This document shows, one piece after another, positions 9,601-19,239 of a DNA stretch of 64,000 nucleotides. The stretch spans positions 101,130 to 165,129 of the forward strand of contig NZ_FNNQ01000008.1 in the NCBI RefSeq assembly GCF_900106775.1, in the 5' to 3' direction. The first letter of the stretch is position 1; every line of letters starts with the position of its first letter. A program made the position numbers and the translations under genes. A model generated the notes under the pieces. The model was not told the DNA's origin. It made no database searches and was given only the letters and a program-made list of their open reading frames with translations. This DNA comes from Marininema mesophilum (lineage in GTDB: Bacteria; Bacillota; Bacilli; Thermoactinomycetales; DSM-45169).

Positions 9601-10920
9601 TTAATGTTTATTCTTTCTTTCCAACCACCAGAGAATCGGCAGTCCAATCACCATGATTCCAATAGCCATCAAACTATCTCGTGGTTGTGTCAGCAAGGTG
9701 CTCACGACCACAAAACTTGACCCCAGGATCGCAAGGACTGGAATCCATGGGTATAGTGGCACGTTATAGGGCCGTTTTATCCCCCTATTACGGCGACGAA
9801 GGATAAAGACTGCAAAAAATGCGAGGATATAAAAGATAAAGATCGCGAAAACAGAGATCTGTGCCAGTTTATCTGGATTACTAACCAACATCAATCCAAT
9901 AGCGATCATTACTTGACAGGCAATCGCCACAACAGGTACACGGGATATAGGATGAACTCGTGAAAGGAATTTGGAGAAGGGGAGTTGACCTCGTTCAGCC
10001 ATAGCAAAGGGGATCCGTGAAGATCCAAGGATCATCCCGTTTAATGTGGCAAAAATCGAGACAATGATTCCGACTGTAATTAGTTTACCACCAATCTCTC
10101 CAAAGAGGATTTCAGCAGCAGAGCCCCCTGCGTTTGCTCCCAATGTTGCTACTTTCTCTGGGGATAATACATCAAATAAAGCGACATTGACCAAGAGATA
10201 AACCGCAGTAGCCAATGCAAGACCAGCAAAAATTACCTTCGGAAGCAATTTAGCAGGGTTTTTCATTTCACCTGCAACGGTCCCAACTATAATCCATCCA
10301 TCATAGGCAAAGAGACAAGCTAAGATTGCGCCTCCCAAATTACCTCCGCCAGAAAAACCGCTCTCTCCACCCAACACAGGAGCTTCTCCCTGCCAGATCC
10401 CAAACACGACAATTAACGCGATTGGAATCAATTTAGCCACAGTCAACACCGTTTGTAAGATACCTCCAAAACGAGTACCCAGGCTATTAACTACTGCAAG
10501 GAACACAACGGTTCCAATCCCGATCCAAATGTTCCATTGCTCTGACCACTTAAATAAGCCAGCTACCAAAGAGCCCATATATAAACCTAGTGCACCAATA
10601 ACTGCCGGGCTGTAGATAACTGTTTGCATCCACCCACTGAGATAGCCGACGGTTTTTCCATAGACTTCCTCAAGATAAACATAAAGTCCACCCGTTTTAA
10701 AAATTTGCGTACTCACTTCAGCAATGGTTAATCCACCGGCCATGGTAAGAAGACCAGCCAATAACCAAGCCAATAGTGCCATCGAAGAACTACCAGCCTC
10801 TTTCAGCACAGCTCCAGGGGCGACAAACACTCCTGAACCGATCACCGTACCTACCACAAGGGCTAAGGCAACTGTAAAGCCGATTTCTTTTTTAAGTTGT
10901 TGTTCTGCTGACACTTGCAT
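9601..10920 (-). CDS. APC-superfamily amino acid permease, LAT/SteT-like
   Basis: A 439-residue polytopic membrane protein with about 12 hydrophobic helices. The first helix carries the APC substrate-binding loop GTVIGSGVFVAPG (~24-36), and a later CLFAYDGWIIVG helix is typical of L-type amino acid transporter (LAT) homologues such as Bacillus SteT, a serine/threonine exchanger. Substrate cannot be fixed from sequence alone; uptake or exchange of neutral amino acids is the family expectation. It ends in a short basic cytoplasmic tail. Separated from the lysE-like gene by 111 bp, both on the minus strand. Confidence 0.9.
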   Translation of the reverse strand: MQVSAEQQLKKEIGFTVALALVVGTVIGSGVFVAPGAVLKEAGSSSMALLAWLLAGLLTMAGGLTIAEVSTQIFKTGGLYVYLEEVYGKTVGYLSGWMQTVIYSPAVIGALGLYMGSLVAGLFKWSEQWNIWIGIGTVVFLAVVNSLGTRFGGILQTVLTVAKLIPIALIVVFGIWQGEAPVLGGESGFSGGGNLGGAILACLFAYDGWIIVGTVAGEMKNPAKLLPKVIFAGLALATAVYLLVNVALFDVLSPEKVATLGANAGGSAAEILFGEIGGKLITVGIIVSIFATLNGMILGSSRIPFAMAERGQLPFSKFLSRVHPISRVPVVAIACQVMIAIGLMLVSNPDKLAQISVFAIFIFYILAFFAVFILRRRNRGIKRPYNVPLYPWIPVLAILGSSFVVVSTLLTQPRDSLMAIGIMVIGLPILWWLERKNKH

Positions 10921-11031
10921 TGATATGCCCCACCCTAACTACCATTCATTTTTTACACACACCCGAATAGTATACGATATTGCTTAGATCCTTTACCACG
11001 ATAAATTGTTATCCAATTTATAGAAATGAAA

Positions 11032-11655
11032 TTATTTCTCTACAAAAACTAGGCGTATTCCAAGCAAAGCATACAACATCACTTTCCCACTTTTCACTAC
11101 CCCACCTGCTCCAGGTCGGTTTGATAATCTTACCCCAACACTCCCAGCAAATAGCGCAAAGCAGGTAAATATCAAGATGGCCTGCACCATAAATACCAGC
11201 CCCAAGAAAATCATGTGCAGCGAAGCCTCTGGTCTACCAGGGGTAACAAACTGGGGAAGTAGCGCAAGAAAGAAAAGAGAAACCTTTGGATTGAGTACAT
11301 TCATCAATATCCCACGCCGAAAAAGGGCACCTGGTTTAAGGGCTGGTGCATCACCAGTTATCAAAGCACCTGCTGGCTCCTTCCATGCTTGCCAAGCAAG
11401 ATAGAGTAGATAGGCAGCTCCAGCAAATTTGATGACCTGAAAAGCAAAAGCAGAGGAATATAGCACCGCGGATATTCCAAGGGCTGCGGCTAACGTATGA
11501 AGGATAACACCTGAACAAAGCCCGAGGGCAATGATCACACCTGCTTTTTTCCCATGGGAGACACTCTGGGCAATGACAAAGAGATTATCGGGTCCTGGCA
11601 TAACGGTAAGGAGGATAGCCACTCCTAAAAATTGTACGATCGTTTCCCAAGCCAT
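11032..11655 (-). CDS. LysE/RhtB-family amino acid exporter
   Basis: A 207-residue, six-helix translocator of the LysE/RhtB family, which exports amino acids or their analogues. The family signature near the N-terminus is MPGPDNLFVIAQSVSHGKKAG (~19-39), followed by a GLCSGVILHTL helix and NPKVSLFFLALLPQFV in the middle. The ATG at 11653-11655 has an AAGGAGG site upstream. Another transporter (APC permease) follows 111 bp later on the same strand, so the two may be cotranscribed importer/exporter partners; that is inference. Confidence 0.92.
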   Translation of the reverse strand: MAWETIVQFLGVAILLTVMPGPDNLFVIAQSVSHGKKAGVIIALGLCSGVILHTLAAALGISAVLYSSAFAFQVIKFAGAAYLLYLAWQAWKEPAGALITGDAPALKPGALFRRGILMNVLNPKVSLFFLALLPQFVTPGRPEASLHMIFLGLVFMVQAILIFTCFALFAGSVGVRLSNRPGAGGVVKSGKVMLYALLGIRLVFVEK

Positions 11656-11693
11656 CTTTATTTCATCCTCCTTTACTCCCTTTCTCTAAAAAA

Positions 11694-11723
11694 AACACCC
11701 CTCTCCATCCGGAGAGAAGTGTT
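11694..11723 (-). terminator. odhAB terminator
   Basis: A 13-bp near-perfect stem (11694-11706 with 11711-11723) ends on the minus strand in a run of eight T. It lies 16 bp past the odhB stop codon. Confidence 0.9.
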
Positions 11724-11738
11724 CTCCTAGAACTTTCT

Positions 11739-13001
11739 TCAACCTTCCAACATCAGCAGTTCTGGATCTTCCAAGAGTTGCTTGATTTTTACCAAGAAGG
11801 AGACTGCTTCTGCACCATCCACGATCCGGTGATCATAAGAAAGTGCCAAATACATCATGGGGCGACTTTCAATGCTACCATCTTCGAGAGTGATCGGACG
11901 CTGTTGAATTTTGTGCATTCCCAAGATCCCTACTTGGGGAGCATTGAGGATCGGGGTAGACAAGAGAGAACCGAAGACACCTCCATTAGTAATCGTAAAG
12001 CTTCCCCCCTGCAACTCATCCAGGGTAAGTGTGTTGTTGCGCGCTTTACCTGCGAGGCGCACGATTTCTTTTTCAATTTCACCAAAGGAAAGCTTGTCTG
12101 CATCCCGGACAACCGGAACAACCAGCCCTTCCTGAGCAGAAACAGCGATACCGATATCATAGTATTTCTTCAGAAGCATCTCCTGCCCCTGAATTTCTGC
12201 GTTCAGGCGTGGGTAAGCTTTCAGGGCAGCCGTTGCCGCCTTAGCAAAGAAGGACATAAAGCCAAGGTTCACTTCATGTTGTTCTTTGAAGGCTTCTTTA
12301 CGTCGTTTCCGAATCTCCATCACACGGGTGAGGTCCACTTCATTGAAAGTGGTCAACATTGCAGCTTCATGCTGTGCCTGAACCAAACGATTGGCGATGG
12401 TCTGCCGACGACGAGTCATCCGTACACGTTCAGCGGGACGACCATTTTCTTCTGTTTTCGGGTCAGTTGCGGCTTTTGGTTGCTCTGCTTTCTTAGCAGG
12501 TGCAGCTTCTTTTCCTTCACGGTAGTTATTTACATCTTCTACGGTGATTCGGCCTGAAGGATCAGCAGTACGCACTTCATCTAGATCAATCCCTTTTTCC
12601 CGAGCCAATTTCCGTACGGCAGGGGAGGCAATGCGGGAGGAATGAGACTCTTCTTCAGTATCCGAGGAGGTTTCTTCTTTTGGTTCTTTTTTGGAGTCGG
12701 ACTCCTCTTTTTTCACTTCTTCCTTCTTTTCTTCCTTCGGCTCTTCTTTCTTCTCGGAAGCTTGGCCACCTACATCAAGGATAGCGATGGTTTCACCCAC
12801 CTCTACGGTGTCACCCTCTTGCTTCACGATCTCTTTTAGAACCCCAGATTCCTCAGCGTTAATCTCCAAATTAACTTTATCCGTCTCCAGCTCGAGGAGA
12901 ATTTCTCCCTCTTCCACGGAGTCCCCTGCTGCTTTCATCCAGTTGGCGATGGTCCCTTCAGTAATTGATTCCGCCAATTCAGGGACTTTGATCTCCTTCA
13001 C
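11739..13001 (-). CDS. odhB: 2-oxoglutarate dehydrogenase E2 (dihydrolipoyl succinyltransferase)
   Basis: A 420-residue E2 core of the 2-oxoglutarate dehydrogenase complex. The N-terminal lipoyl domain carries ELETDKVNLEI, with the lipoylated Lys at residue ~42. A Glu/Lys/Ser-rich flexible linker (~80-122) follows. A peripheral subunit-binding domain (SPAVRKLAREKGIDLDEV onward) precedes a second linker and the C-terminal acyltransferase domain with the active-site SYDHRIVDGAEAV motif. It transfers succinyl groups to CoA in the TCA cycle. It lies 27 bp after odhA, and an lpd (E3) gene is not nearby. Length matches Bacillus OdhB (417). The strong terminator closes the operon. Confidence 0.97.
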   Translation of the reverse strand: MKEIKVPELAESITEGTIANWMKAAGDSVEEGEILLELETDKVNLEINAEESGVLKEIVKQEGDTVEVGETIAILDVGGQASEKKEEPKEEKKEEVKKEESDSKKEPKEETSSDTEEESHSSRIASPAVRKLAREKGIDLDEVRTADPSGRITVEDVNNYREGKEAAPAKKAEQPKAATDPKTEENGRPAERVRMTRRRQTIANRLVQAQHEAAMLTTFNEVDLTRVMEIRKRRKEAFKEQHEVNLGFMSFFAKAATAALKAYPRLNAEIQGQEMLLKKYYDIGIAVSAQEGLVVPVVRDADKLSFGEIEKEIVRLAGKARNNTLTLDELQGGSFTITNGGVFGSLLSTPILNAPQVGILGMHKIQQRPITLEDGSIESRPMMYLALSYDHRIVDGAEAVSFLVKIKQLLEDPELLMLEG

Positions 13002-13028
13002 ATCGATTCCCTCCTGAGTCTCGTTACC

Positions 13029-15842
13029 TTAGATTTTTAATGCTTCCCGCAGAATGCGTCCTTTTTCTGCTTCGTGGATATCGGGCTTACCCTCCGCTGT
13101 ACTGGAGCGGTCTGGACGACCGATGTAACTTACTTTTGCCCCTCGTGGAGCAGCACCGCGAAGGCGGGATTCCATATACGTCCAAGCCCCCATATTTCGC
13201 GGCTCTTCCTGTACCCATACTAGATCCTTCGCTTGGGAGTATTTCTTGAGGATTGCTTTAATCTCTTTCTCAGGGAATGGATAGAGCTGTTCGACACGCA
13301 GTACGTGCACATCTTTTGCTCGCCCTTCCTTCTCAGCCATCTCTTCCAGATCAACAGCTACTTTACCGCTAGCTAGGATGAGACGTTTTATATCACTTGC
13401 CTTCTCCACCCAGCCCGATTGTTCTAAAACAAATTGGAAGGAACCGTTTTGGAGAGCTTCACCGTTAACAACCGTCCGCTTACTACGCAGCAAACTTTTT
13501 GGTGTCATTAGGATTAGCGGACGAGCATCTTCTGTATTCACGATAGCCGCTTGTCGACGAAGGAGGTGGAAATACTGTGCCGCGTTGGTCACATTGGCCA
13601 CCGTCCAGTTGTTCTCAGCTGCCATCTGGAGGAAACGTTCCAATCGACCACTGGAATGCTCTGGACCTTGACCTTCATATCCATGCGGTAGAAATATGAC
13701 AAGACTGGACAATTGTCCCCACTTTGCTCGACCTGCAGATACAAATTGATCCATGATTACTTGTCCAGCATTTGCAAAATCACCATACTGCGCTTCCCAT
13801 ATTACCAGCGTTTCCGGGGAGTACACATTATAGCCGTATTCAAATCCGATGACCGCCGCCTCAGTCAATGGACTGTTGTGCACAGCAAAGGAAGCCTTCG
13901 CCTGGGGAAGTTGATGCAAGGGACAAAATTTCTTTCCAGATTCGGGATCATGCAACACCCAGTTGCGTTGAGCAAATGTTCCACGTTCGGAATCCTGGCC
14001 TGTAAATCGAATCGGGGTTCCATCCGCTAGGATAGAGCCAATCGCTAGGCTCTCAGCCAATGGCCAGTCGATAGCCCCTTCACCATCGAGTGCGCCTTTA
14101 CGCCGTTGCAACACCTTCTCCAGTTTCGGATGAGAATTAAACTCCTCAGGACGTTTAAGCATTTCCTCGTTGATGTCACGAAGGAGATCGATATCTACCC
14201 CGGTCTTCAATTCACCGATCAGCTTCGGCGCTTTTGAAGAAGCCTCTTGGCCATTGCCATTCTTCCGCTTACCCTTGGCGACTTTATAGGCTTCTTGCAG
14301 TCGATCCAGGACTTCTTTTTCCGCTGCCTTTACATCCTCCTCTGTCAACACTCCATCAGTGATCAAAGTTTTAGCATAAGAAGTGCGCAGGGTAGGATGA
14401 TTGTGTACTTTTTTGTACAGCAGTGGTTGAGTAGAAGTTGGATCGTCTATCTCATTGTGACCAAAGCGGCGGTACCCGATTAAGTCAATCAAGAAATCTT
14501 TCTGGAACTTGGTACGGTATTCACAAGCGAGTCTGACAGCCGCAAGGCATGCCTCAGGATCATCCGCATTTATGTGGACAATCGGAATCTCATACCCCTT
14601 TGCCAAATCACTCGCATACCGTGTGGAACGCGAATCACTACTATCGGTGGTAAATCCGAGTAAGTTATTTGCAATGATATGGATAGAACCACCCGTTTGA
14701 AAACCAGGTAGACGATCAAAGTTCAAGGTTTCAGCTACGACACCCTCACCTGGGAATGCAGCGTCACCATGAACCAAAATCGTCAAGGCGCGGCTAACAT
14801 CCAGTACAGGATAGCCGCGTGCATCCCGTTCTTCCTGCGCTGCCCGCGTGTAACCTTCAACAACTGGATTCACATACTCCAAGTGACTGGGGTTGTTCGC
14901 CAATGCCACTTGTGCAGATTCCACTGTACAGTCTGCTCCAAGATGATATTTCACATCACCAGTGTATCCACTGTTAATACCCATCGACCCTTCAGATGGG
15001 ACAAGATCTTTATTGGGTGCATGATGGAACTCAGAGAAAATCTTTTCGTAGGGCTTACCCAAAATATGAGCCAATACATTTAAGCGACCCCGGTGTGCCA
15101 TCCCGATGTTAATGGAGCGAACACCCTCATTGACAGAGCAGTGGATAATCTCATCCATCAACGGAACTAGCATATCCAACCCTTCAACAGAGAAGCGCTT
15201 CTGCCCAACAAATGTACGATGTAGGAACTTCTCAAACTCATCAACAGCAATCAGTCGCTTCAAAACCTCAGCCTTCTTCGTTGCATTGACCCGTGGGATG
15301 AGACCAGACTCTACTCGCTTATATAACCATTCACGCTCAATCGGGTCATGGACATGACTAAATTGGAAAGCGATGGTGCGAGTATACAGATCCCGTAGAT
15401 GACATACGGCGTCCTGGGCCGTTTTCACACCCTTTGGTGGATCTGTAAGAATAACCTCAGCAGGGATCGTTTCCAAGTCCTCATTCGTTAGCCCAAAAGC
15501 CTCAGGTTGTAATAAGCGTTTATCAGGTTCATGGTAGTTCAGGGGATCAAGCTTTGCTCCCATATGACCATGAATTCGAATACTATTAACCAGTTTCTCA
15601 GTAGCCACAACCTTTTGCAAATACGAAGCATTTCCCATCACTTCAACGGTTGTAGGTAGTCCTGTCACCGGCTCGCGACCAGCTCCCCCCATACCAGGAG
15701 GTGCTCCATAAGTTTTAAACCACTCTTGCATCGGCTTCTCTACAGAAGACGGATCTTCTAAATACTGTTCATAAAGTTCCTGAGCATAACCCAGGTTGGG
15801 TCCATGAAATCGTTGCCATGGATTCCCCGTGTCTGCTTCCAT
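13029..15842 (-). CDS. odhA: 2-oxoglutarate dehydrogenase E1
   Basis: A 937-residue thiamine-diphosphate-dependent E1 component that decarboxylates 2-oxoglutarate. Recognisable segments are the N-terminal PNLGYAQELYEQYLEDPSSV (E1-specific), a MAHRGRLNVLAHILGKPYEK motif with active-site residues, a HGDAAFPGEGVVAETLN ThDP/Mg-binding region, and HNEIDDP. The C-terminal transketolase-like half contains LPHGYEGQGPEHSSGRLERF. Length equals that of Bacillus OdhA (~940), without the N-terminal E2-like fusion of actinobacterial KGD. It is the first gene of odhA-odhB, and a 349-bp leader region separates it from the lipase gene. Confidence 0.97.
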   Translation of the reverse strand: MEADTGNPWQRFHGPNLGYAQELYEQYLEDPSSVEKPMQEWFKTYGAPPGMGGAGREPVTGLPTTVEVMGNASYLQKVVATEKLVNSIRIHGHMGAKLDPLNYHEPDKRLLQPEAFGLTNEDLETIPAEVILTDPPKGVKTAQDAVCHLRDLYTRTIAFQFSHVHDPIEREWLYKRVESGLIPRVNATKKAEVLKRLIAVDEFEKFLHRTFVGQKRFSVEGLDMLVPLMDEIIHCSVNEGVRSINIGMAHRGRLNVLAHILGKPYEKIFSEFHHAPNKDLVPSEGSMGINSGYTGDVKYHLGADCTVESAQVALANNPSHLEYVNPVVEGYTRAAQEERDARGYPVLDVSRALTILVHGDAAFPGEGVVAETLNFDRLPGFQTGGSIHIIANNLLGFTTDSSDSRSTRYASDLAKGYEIPIVHINADDPEACLAAVRLACEYRTKFQKDFLIDLIGYRRFGHNEIDDPTSTQPLLYKKVHNHPTLRTSYAKTLITDGVLTEEDVKAAEKEVLDRLQEAYKVAKGKRKNGNGQEASSKAPKLIGELKTGVDIDLLRDINEEMLKRPEEFNSHPKLEKVLQRRKGALDGEGAIDWPLAESLAIGSILADGTPIRFTGQDSERGTFAQRNWVLHDPESGKKFCPLHQLPQAKASFAVHNSPLTEAAVIGFEYGYNVYSPETLVIWEAQYGDFANAGQVIMDQFVSAGRAKWGQLSSLVIFLPHGYEGQGPEHSSGRLERFLQMAAENNWTVANVTNAAQYFHLLRRQAAIVNTEDARPLILMTPKSLLRSKRTVVNGEALQNGSFQFVLEQSGWVEKASDIKRLILASGKVAVDLEEMAEKEGRAKDVHVLRVEQLYPFPEKEIKAILKKYSQAKDLVWVQEEPRNMGAWTYMESRLRGAAPRGAKVSYIGRPDRSSTAEGKPDIHEAEKGRILREALKI

Positions 15843-16191
15843 TCCGCGCTCCCTCCAGCTGCGACTCGTTTATCGTTTTATTATCCTCATTATTTATCAG
15901 AGCCACTCACATCTTACTTCCCATGCGAATGTCTAATTGGAAACCGCCTTCATTATACACATATCCGACGGGGGCGTTGCAACAGTGGAAATCAGGGTAT
16001 TCACCCCTTCTATCCTTAGATTTGATTGCTTTTATGACTAAAACGCATAAAAAAGCACCCATACGGGCGCTTTTGCACACTTAACCACGAAATTCGGGGA
16101 AATTGCTATGTTTGAATACTCTTTTTATTTATAGACATGCCGATTTCCTTGCTTTTAAGTGGGTTACCTCTGTAGTTCATGGCGAATACGC
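15843..16191. other. Intergenic region between odhA and the lipase gene
   Basis: A 349-bp gap. It must contain the odhA promoter (minus strand), but I find no confident -35/-10 pair. Its distal part carries the lipase terminator at 16049-16074. Short plus-strand open frames here lack ribosome-binding sites and family features and are not called. Confidence 0.6.
16049..16074 (-). terminator. Lipase terminator
   Basis: A 10-bp stem including one G-U pair (16051-16060 with 16065-16074) has a 4-base loop and, on the minus strand, a T6 tail. It lies about 118 bp after the lipase stop codon. Confidence 0.7.
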
Positions 16192-17553
16192 CTACTCAAC
16201 ATTTAAGGAAGAAAGAAATGCGGCTGTATCACGATACCATGGTCTCATGTCACGAATTCCCCAGCCGATGATATCCATGTGGTCATAGGAATTCATATCA
16301 CCAAGAAAGTTCCACTTTCCAATCTGGGGTTTATCCTTGTAGGGTAGGATCTCATCTGTGGAACCTAATGATGGCCCATCCATCGAATTCGTATTTGCTA
16401 ATCCATCATTTTTAAACCATTGGCTATTCACGACAATCCCATCAAACTCTTCCTCATGTTTCCCTATATATAAGGATGTTGGGTACAATACAGGGTTCAT
16501 TAGCACCTCTGGAACTTCATGTCCAGTGATGGGATCTTTATAAGTTTGTTCTGTACCGACAGAAAAATAGTAAACATCCGGTTGCGTCTTCACCCAACTA
16601 TTTAATTCTCTCGCGCCAGATGGGTTGAGTTCCCATTCACTGGTATCTTTGCTTTTCTTCCAAATACTGCTTTCGCTTACTCTTTTCATATAACTTTCAA
16701 AGGACTCACCCGGTTCCCTTTTCAATCCCCATTGATCCATTTTAAAATCATAATCCAATACTTCTCGGTTGCCTGCAGCAGCCGCAAAGGCTCCAATCAT
16801 TTGTTGTGCATAGGAACCTGTAATCGACCCTACCTTTCGGGTCAACGTAGAACCATCATGGGGGCTTGAGATCGTGAGTACACTGGAAACCCATGACTTG
16901 CGCTGACCATTAAACAGCGAGGAAAGACTACTGTCCTTTGTATAAGCCTTTTCACCACCTATGGAAGCGCTTACATTTTTGTCCCCTTGCTCCAACAACT
17001 GAACCAATGTTCGCACAGTTTGCCCACCCATGCTATGACCAATGAGATGAACCTTATTTACTTTCCCAGTTTTTTGGTTGATTTCTCCCCATTCTGGATA
17101 AAGCCCTGGATAACTTCTTCCATATCGTGCATGCCCATATTTCTCTGCATGAGCAGCTCCATAATCTGCACGCCCTCCTTTAATCTGAGCATACAATTCT
17201 ACCGCCCGATCCCAGTTACTAGAGAAAGTGCCAATATCCGCTGCATAAACTTGATAGCCTTGCTTTTGTAAATCCTTTTTAATATCAAACAGGCCTCCCC
17301 AGTATTGAAATCCATACAATTCATCAAATCCACCAAGTCCATGCACCATGATAATGGGCTCATTATTCTTCTTGGCATCGGTGAGTGGGGTTAAATCCAC
17401 ACTAGGTTGAATTTTCTGCTCTTTTTTAGCCAACTTAGCAGCATCCTGAGGTGGTTTCTTTACAGATGAAGGCTCTGCATGGACAGATCCTATTGAGCAA
17501 GCCCCCACCAACACCGATACAAGCCCTGCTAGTAAAAAACGATTCATACCCAT
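16192..17553 (-). CDS. Secreted triacylglycerol lipase, family I.5-like
   Basis: A 453-residue alpha/beta-hydrolase lipase. An N-terminal signal peptide (FLLAGLVSVLVGACSIGSVHA) directs secretion. Its C-S pair could suggest a lipobox-like site, but AHA-type cleavage is more likely. Key segments are the oxyanion loop MVHGLGGF, a GFQYWGG segment, the nucleophile elbow GHSMGGQT, and a late HMDIIGWG segment providing the catalytic His. This resembles thermoalkalophilic Geobacillus/Staphylococcus-type lipases. An upstream ATG/TTG would give 488 residues, but the AAGGGGG site 9 bp before the ATG at 17551-17553 favours this start; ATG 17545-17547 is an alternative. Monocistronic. Confidence 0.9.
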   Translation of the reverse strand: MGMNRFLLAGLVSVLVGACSIGSVHAEPSSVKKPPQDAAKLAKKEQKIQPSVDLTPLTDAKKNNEPIIMVHGLGGFDELYGFQYWGGLFDIKKDLQKQGYQVYAADIGTFSSNWDRAVELYAQIKGGRADYGAAHAEKYGHARYGRSYPGLYPEWGEINQKTGKVNKVHLIGHSMGGQTVRTLVQLLEQGDKNVSASIGGEKAYTKDSSLSSLFNGQRKSWVSSVLTISSPHDGSTLTRKVGSITGSYAQQMIGAFAAAAGNREVLDYDFKMDQWGLKREPGESFESYMKRVSESSIWKKSKDTSEWELNPSGARELNSWVKTQPDVYYFSVGTEQTYKDPITGHEVPEVLMNPVLYPTSLYIGKHEEEFDGIVVNSQWFKNDGLANTNSMDGPSLGSTDEILPYKDKPQIGKWNFLGDMNSYDHMDIIGWGIRDMRPWYRDTAAFLSSLNVE

Positions 17554-17766
17554 GATTGCTAATAACCCCCTTAAAAATAGTTGATCCCCATCACTCATAA
17601 GCAGTAAATTAACCCCGTCATAACAACATGATGGCGAGATACATGCTACTATTAACAAATATTCAATATTATTTTAATCCTTCCTTTACAAAAAAAGAAA
17701 AAACTTAATACGCCCCCCATCAGAGCAGAAACCTTCGCGGGTACTTCTCCTGCTAAGCGACATTCC

Positions 17767-17812
17767 AAAAAAAACGACTCCTCCTCGTCTACTCACCCGA
17801 GAAAAGCCGCTT
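17767..17812 (-). terminator. Probable trpS terminator
   Basis: An imperfect stem rich in G-U pairs between about 17802-17812 and 17774-17785 precedes a run of eight T on the minus strand (17767-17774). It lies 15-60 bp beyond the trpS stop. The pairing is weaker than at the other terminators here. Confidence 0.5.
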
Positions 17813-17826
17813 TCACATGATTTCTA

Positions 17827-18810
17827 TCAAAAGGAGACCAGTCCCATAGCATCCTTCATTTTTCCCAATGTTTCATGGGTTGCTTCACGGGCTTTTACAG
17901 CACCCTGAGCTAAAATATCCTCAATCTCTCCACTTTGCATGAGCTGGTGGTAGCGTTGTTGAATCGGACGTAGGGTTTCAATCACTGCTTCAGCAGTATC
18001 CACCTTTAAGTGACCATAGCCCTTTCCTTGATACTCCTTCACCAATATCGGAATCGATCTGCCTGTCACAACACTCATAATCGATAAGAGATTACTAATC
18101 CCTGCTTTTTGTTCAGGATCAAAACGAATCTCTGTATCGGAGTCGGTAACCGCCCGCTTAAATTTCTTCAGGATCGATTTTTCATCCTCTAGCAAGGTTA
18201 CATAGTTAGCCGGAGTCGATGCACTTTTGCTCATTTTTTTCTCAGGATTATCCAGGCCCATGATCCGTGCCCCTGTATCGGGAATGCGCGGTTCTGGAAT
18301 GGTGAAAATCTCCTTATACTGTCGATTGAAGCGTTCGGCCAAATCGCGTGCTAGCTCTAGGTGTTGTTTTTGATCCTCACCAACAGGCACCTCATCGGTC
18401 TTGTAGAGGAGAATATCCACAGCCATCAGCACAGGGTAGGTAAAAAGTCCTGTTGTTACCGACTCTGAATCCTGCCCTTTATCTTTAAACTGGGTCATCC
18501 TCCCTAGTTCACCAAACTTCGCGACACACTGCATCAACCAAGCTGCCTCTGCATGGGCGGAGTTATTGGATTGTAAAAAGAGAGTTGCTTTGTTGGGATC
18601 TACTCCAGCGGCGATGTAAAGAGCAGCCAATTCAATGCTCTTTCTACGTAGAACCTCAGGATCTCCAGGGATCGTCAAGGCATGAAGATCCACCACACAG
18701 AAAAAACATTCGTCCTTCTCTTGATAAGGGATAAAGTGCTTTAAAGCACCAAGATAGTTCCCTATGTGCAAGACCCCTGTCGGTTGCATACCAGAAAATA
18801 CACGGGCCAT
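17827..18810 (-). CDS. trpS: Tryptophanyl-tRNA synthetase
   Basis: A 327-residue class I aminoacyl-tRNA synthetase that charges tRNA-Trp. The N-terminus MARVFSGMQPTGVLHIGNYLGAL contains the HIGH-like HIGN motif, and KKMSKSAST is the KMSKS loop. A GEDQKQHLELARDLAERFN segment lies between them. The frame is open further upstream, but that extension would overlap the T-box terminator, and the AGAGGAG site is 9 bp before the ATG at 18808-18810. A preceding ATG at 18816 is only 3 bp from that site. Expression is controlled by the T-box leader immediately upstream. Confidence 0.96.
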   Translation of the reverse strand: MARVFSGMQPTGVLHIGNYLGALKHFIPYQEKDECFFCVVDLHALTIPGDPEVLRRKSIELAALYIAAGVDPNKATLFLQSNNSAHAEAAWLMQCVAKFGELGRMTQFKDKGQDSESVTTGLFTYPVLMAVDILLYKTDEVPVGEDQKQHLELARDLAERFNRQYKEIFTIPEPRIPDTGARIMGLDNPEKKMSKSASTPANYVTLLEDEKSILKKFKRAVTDSDTEIRFDPEQKAGISNLLSIMSVVTGRSIPILVKEYQGKGYGHLKVDTAEAVIETLRPIQQRYHQLMQSGEIEDILAQGAVKAREATHETLGKMKDAMGLVSF

Positions 18811-18829
18811 TCCCATCAACTCCTCTTTG

Positions 18830-19075
18830 TAAAATAAAAAACTCCTCCCCAAAATAGGGACGAGTTTTGCTCGCGGTACCACCCAAGTTCACTCCGCATC
18901 CACGGAGCACGCTCATATGCTGAATATCGGCCAGCTACCGGTCTTCCCTTGGCCATCCCATAGCCCTTCGGGTCGACAAACTCCGGAGCCCATTCACGTA
19001 GGGAGCTGATCGACTCGCACCATCCGCCGATTCTCTGGGCAACTCACCCACGCTACTCTTCTCCTTCATCGTTTA
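18830..19075 (-). promoter_or_regulatory. T-box riboswitch, tryptophan-responsive, for trpS
   Basis: The leader begins near 19075 with a stem I start (AACGATGAAGGAGAAGAGTAG type) and contains the conserved T-box sequence TGGTACCGCG at about 18871-18880. It is followed by a terminator hairpin (ACTCGTCCC pairing with GGGGAGGAGT) with a T-run just before trpS. The codon TGG at 18992-18990, preceded by GAA and followed by GC in the specifier-loop region, fits a Trp specifier. Uncharged tRNA-Trp is expected to stabilise the antiterminator. The element type is clear; the specifier position is inferred from pattern without folding. Confidence 0.92.
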
Positions 19076-19165
19076 TGCCTTTTGCATCATTATTTTTCCT
19101 ATTGTAACTTTAGGATCTTCTCGATGCAACGCTTTTCTCTATTTTGTCCACAATTTGGGCTGATG

Positions 19166-19195
19166 AGTCAACTTTATTGGTGCGAGTGGTATAAT
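19166..19195 (+). promoter_or_regulatory. Probable ccdC promoter (extended -10)
   Basis: TATAAT at 19190-19195 is preceded by TG one base upstream (extended -10). No good -35 is seen; GTCAAC at 19167-19172 is the best candidate. It lies 45 bp before the ATG at 19240. Confidence 0.5.
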
Positions 19196-19239
19196 AAAGG
19201 TAAGAAAGCAACTTTATTTTCGTATGAAGGGAGTTCGCA

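Noticed and set aside
11778..12557. 259-codon plus-strand open frame opposite odhB
   Set aside because: It is fully antisense to a certain gene, its composition (Phe/Ser/Cys-rich) mirrors the opposite strand, and there is no ribosome-binding site.
18811..18882. N-terminal extension of trpS
   Set aside because: It would translate the T-box terminator; the ribosome-binding site and family N-terminus both support the ATG at 18810.
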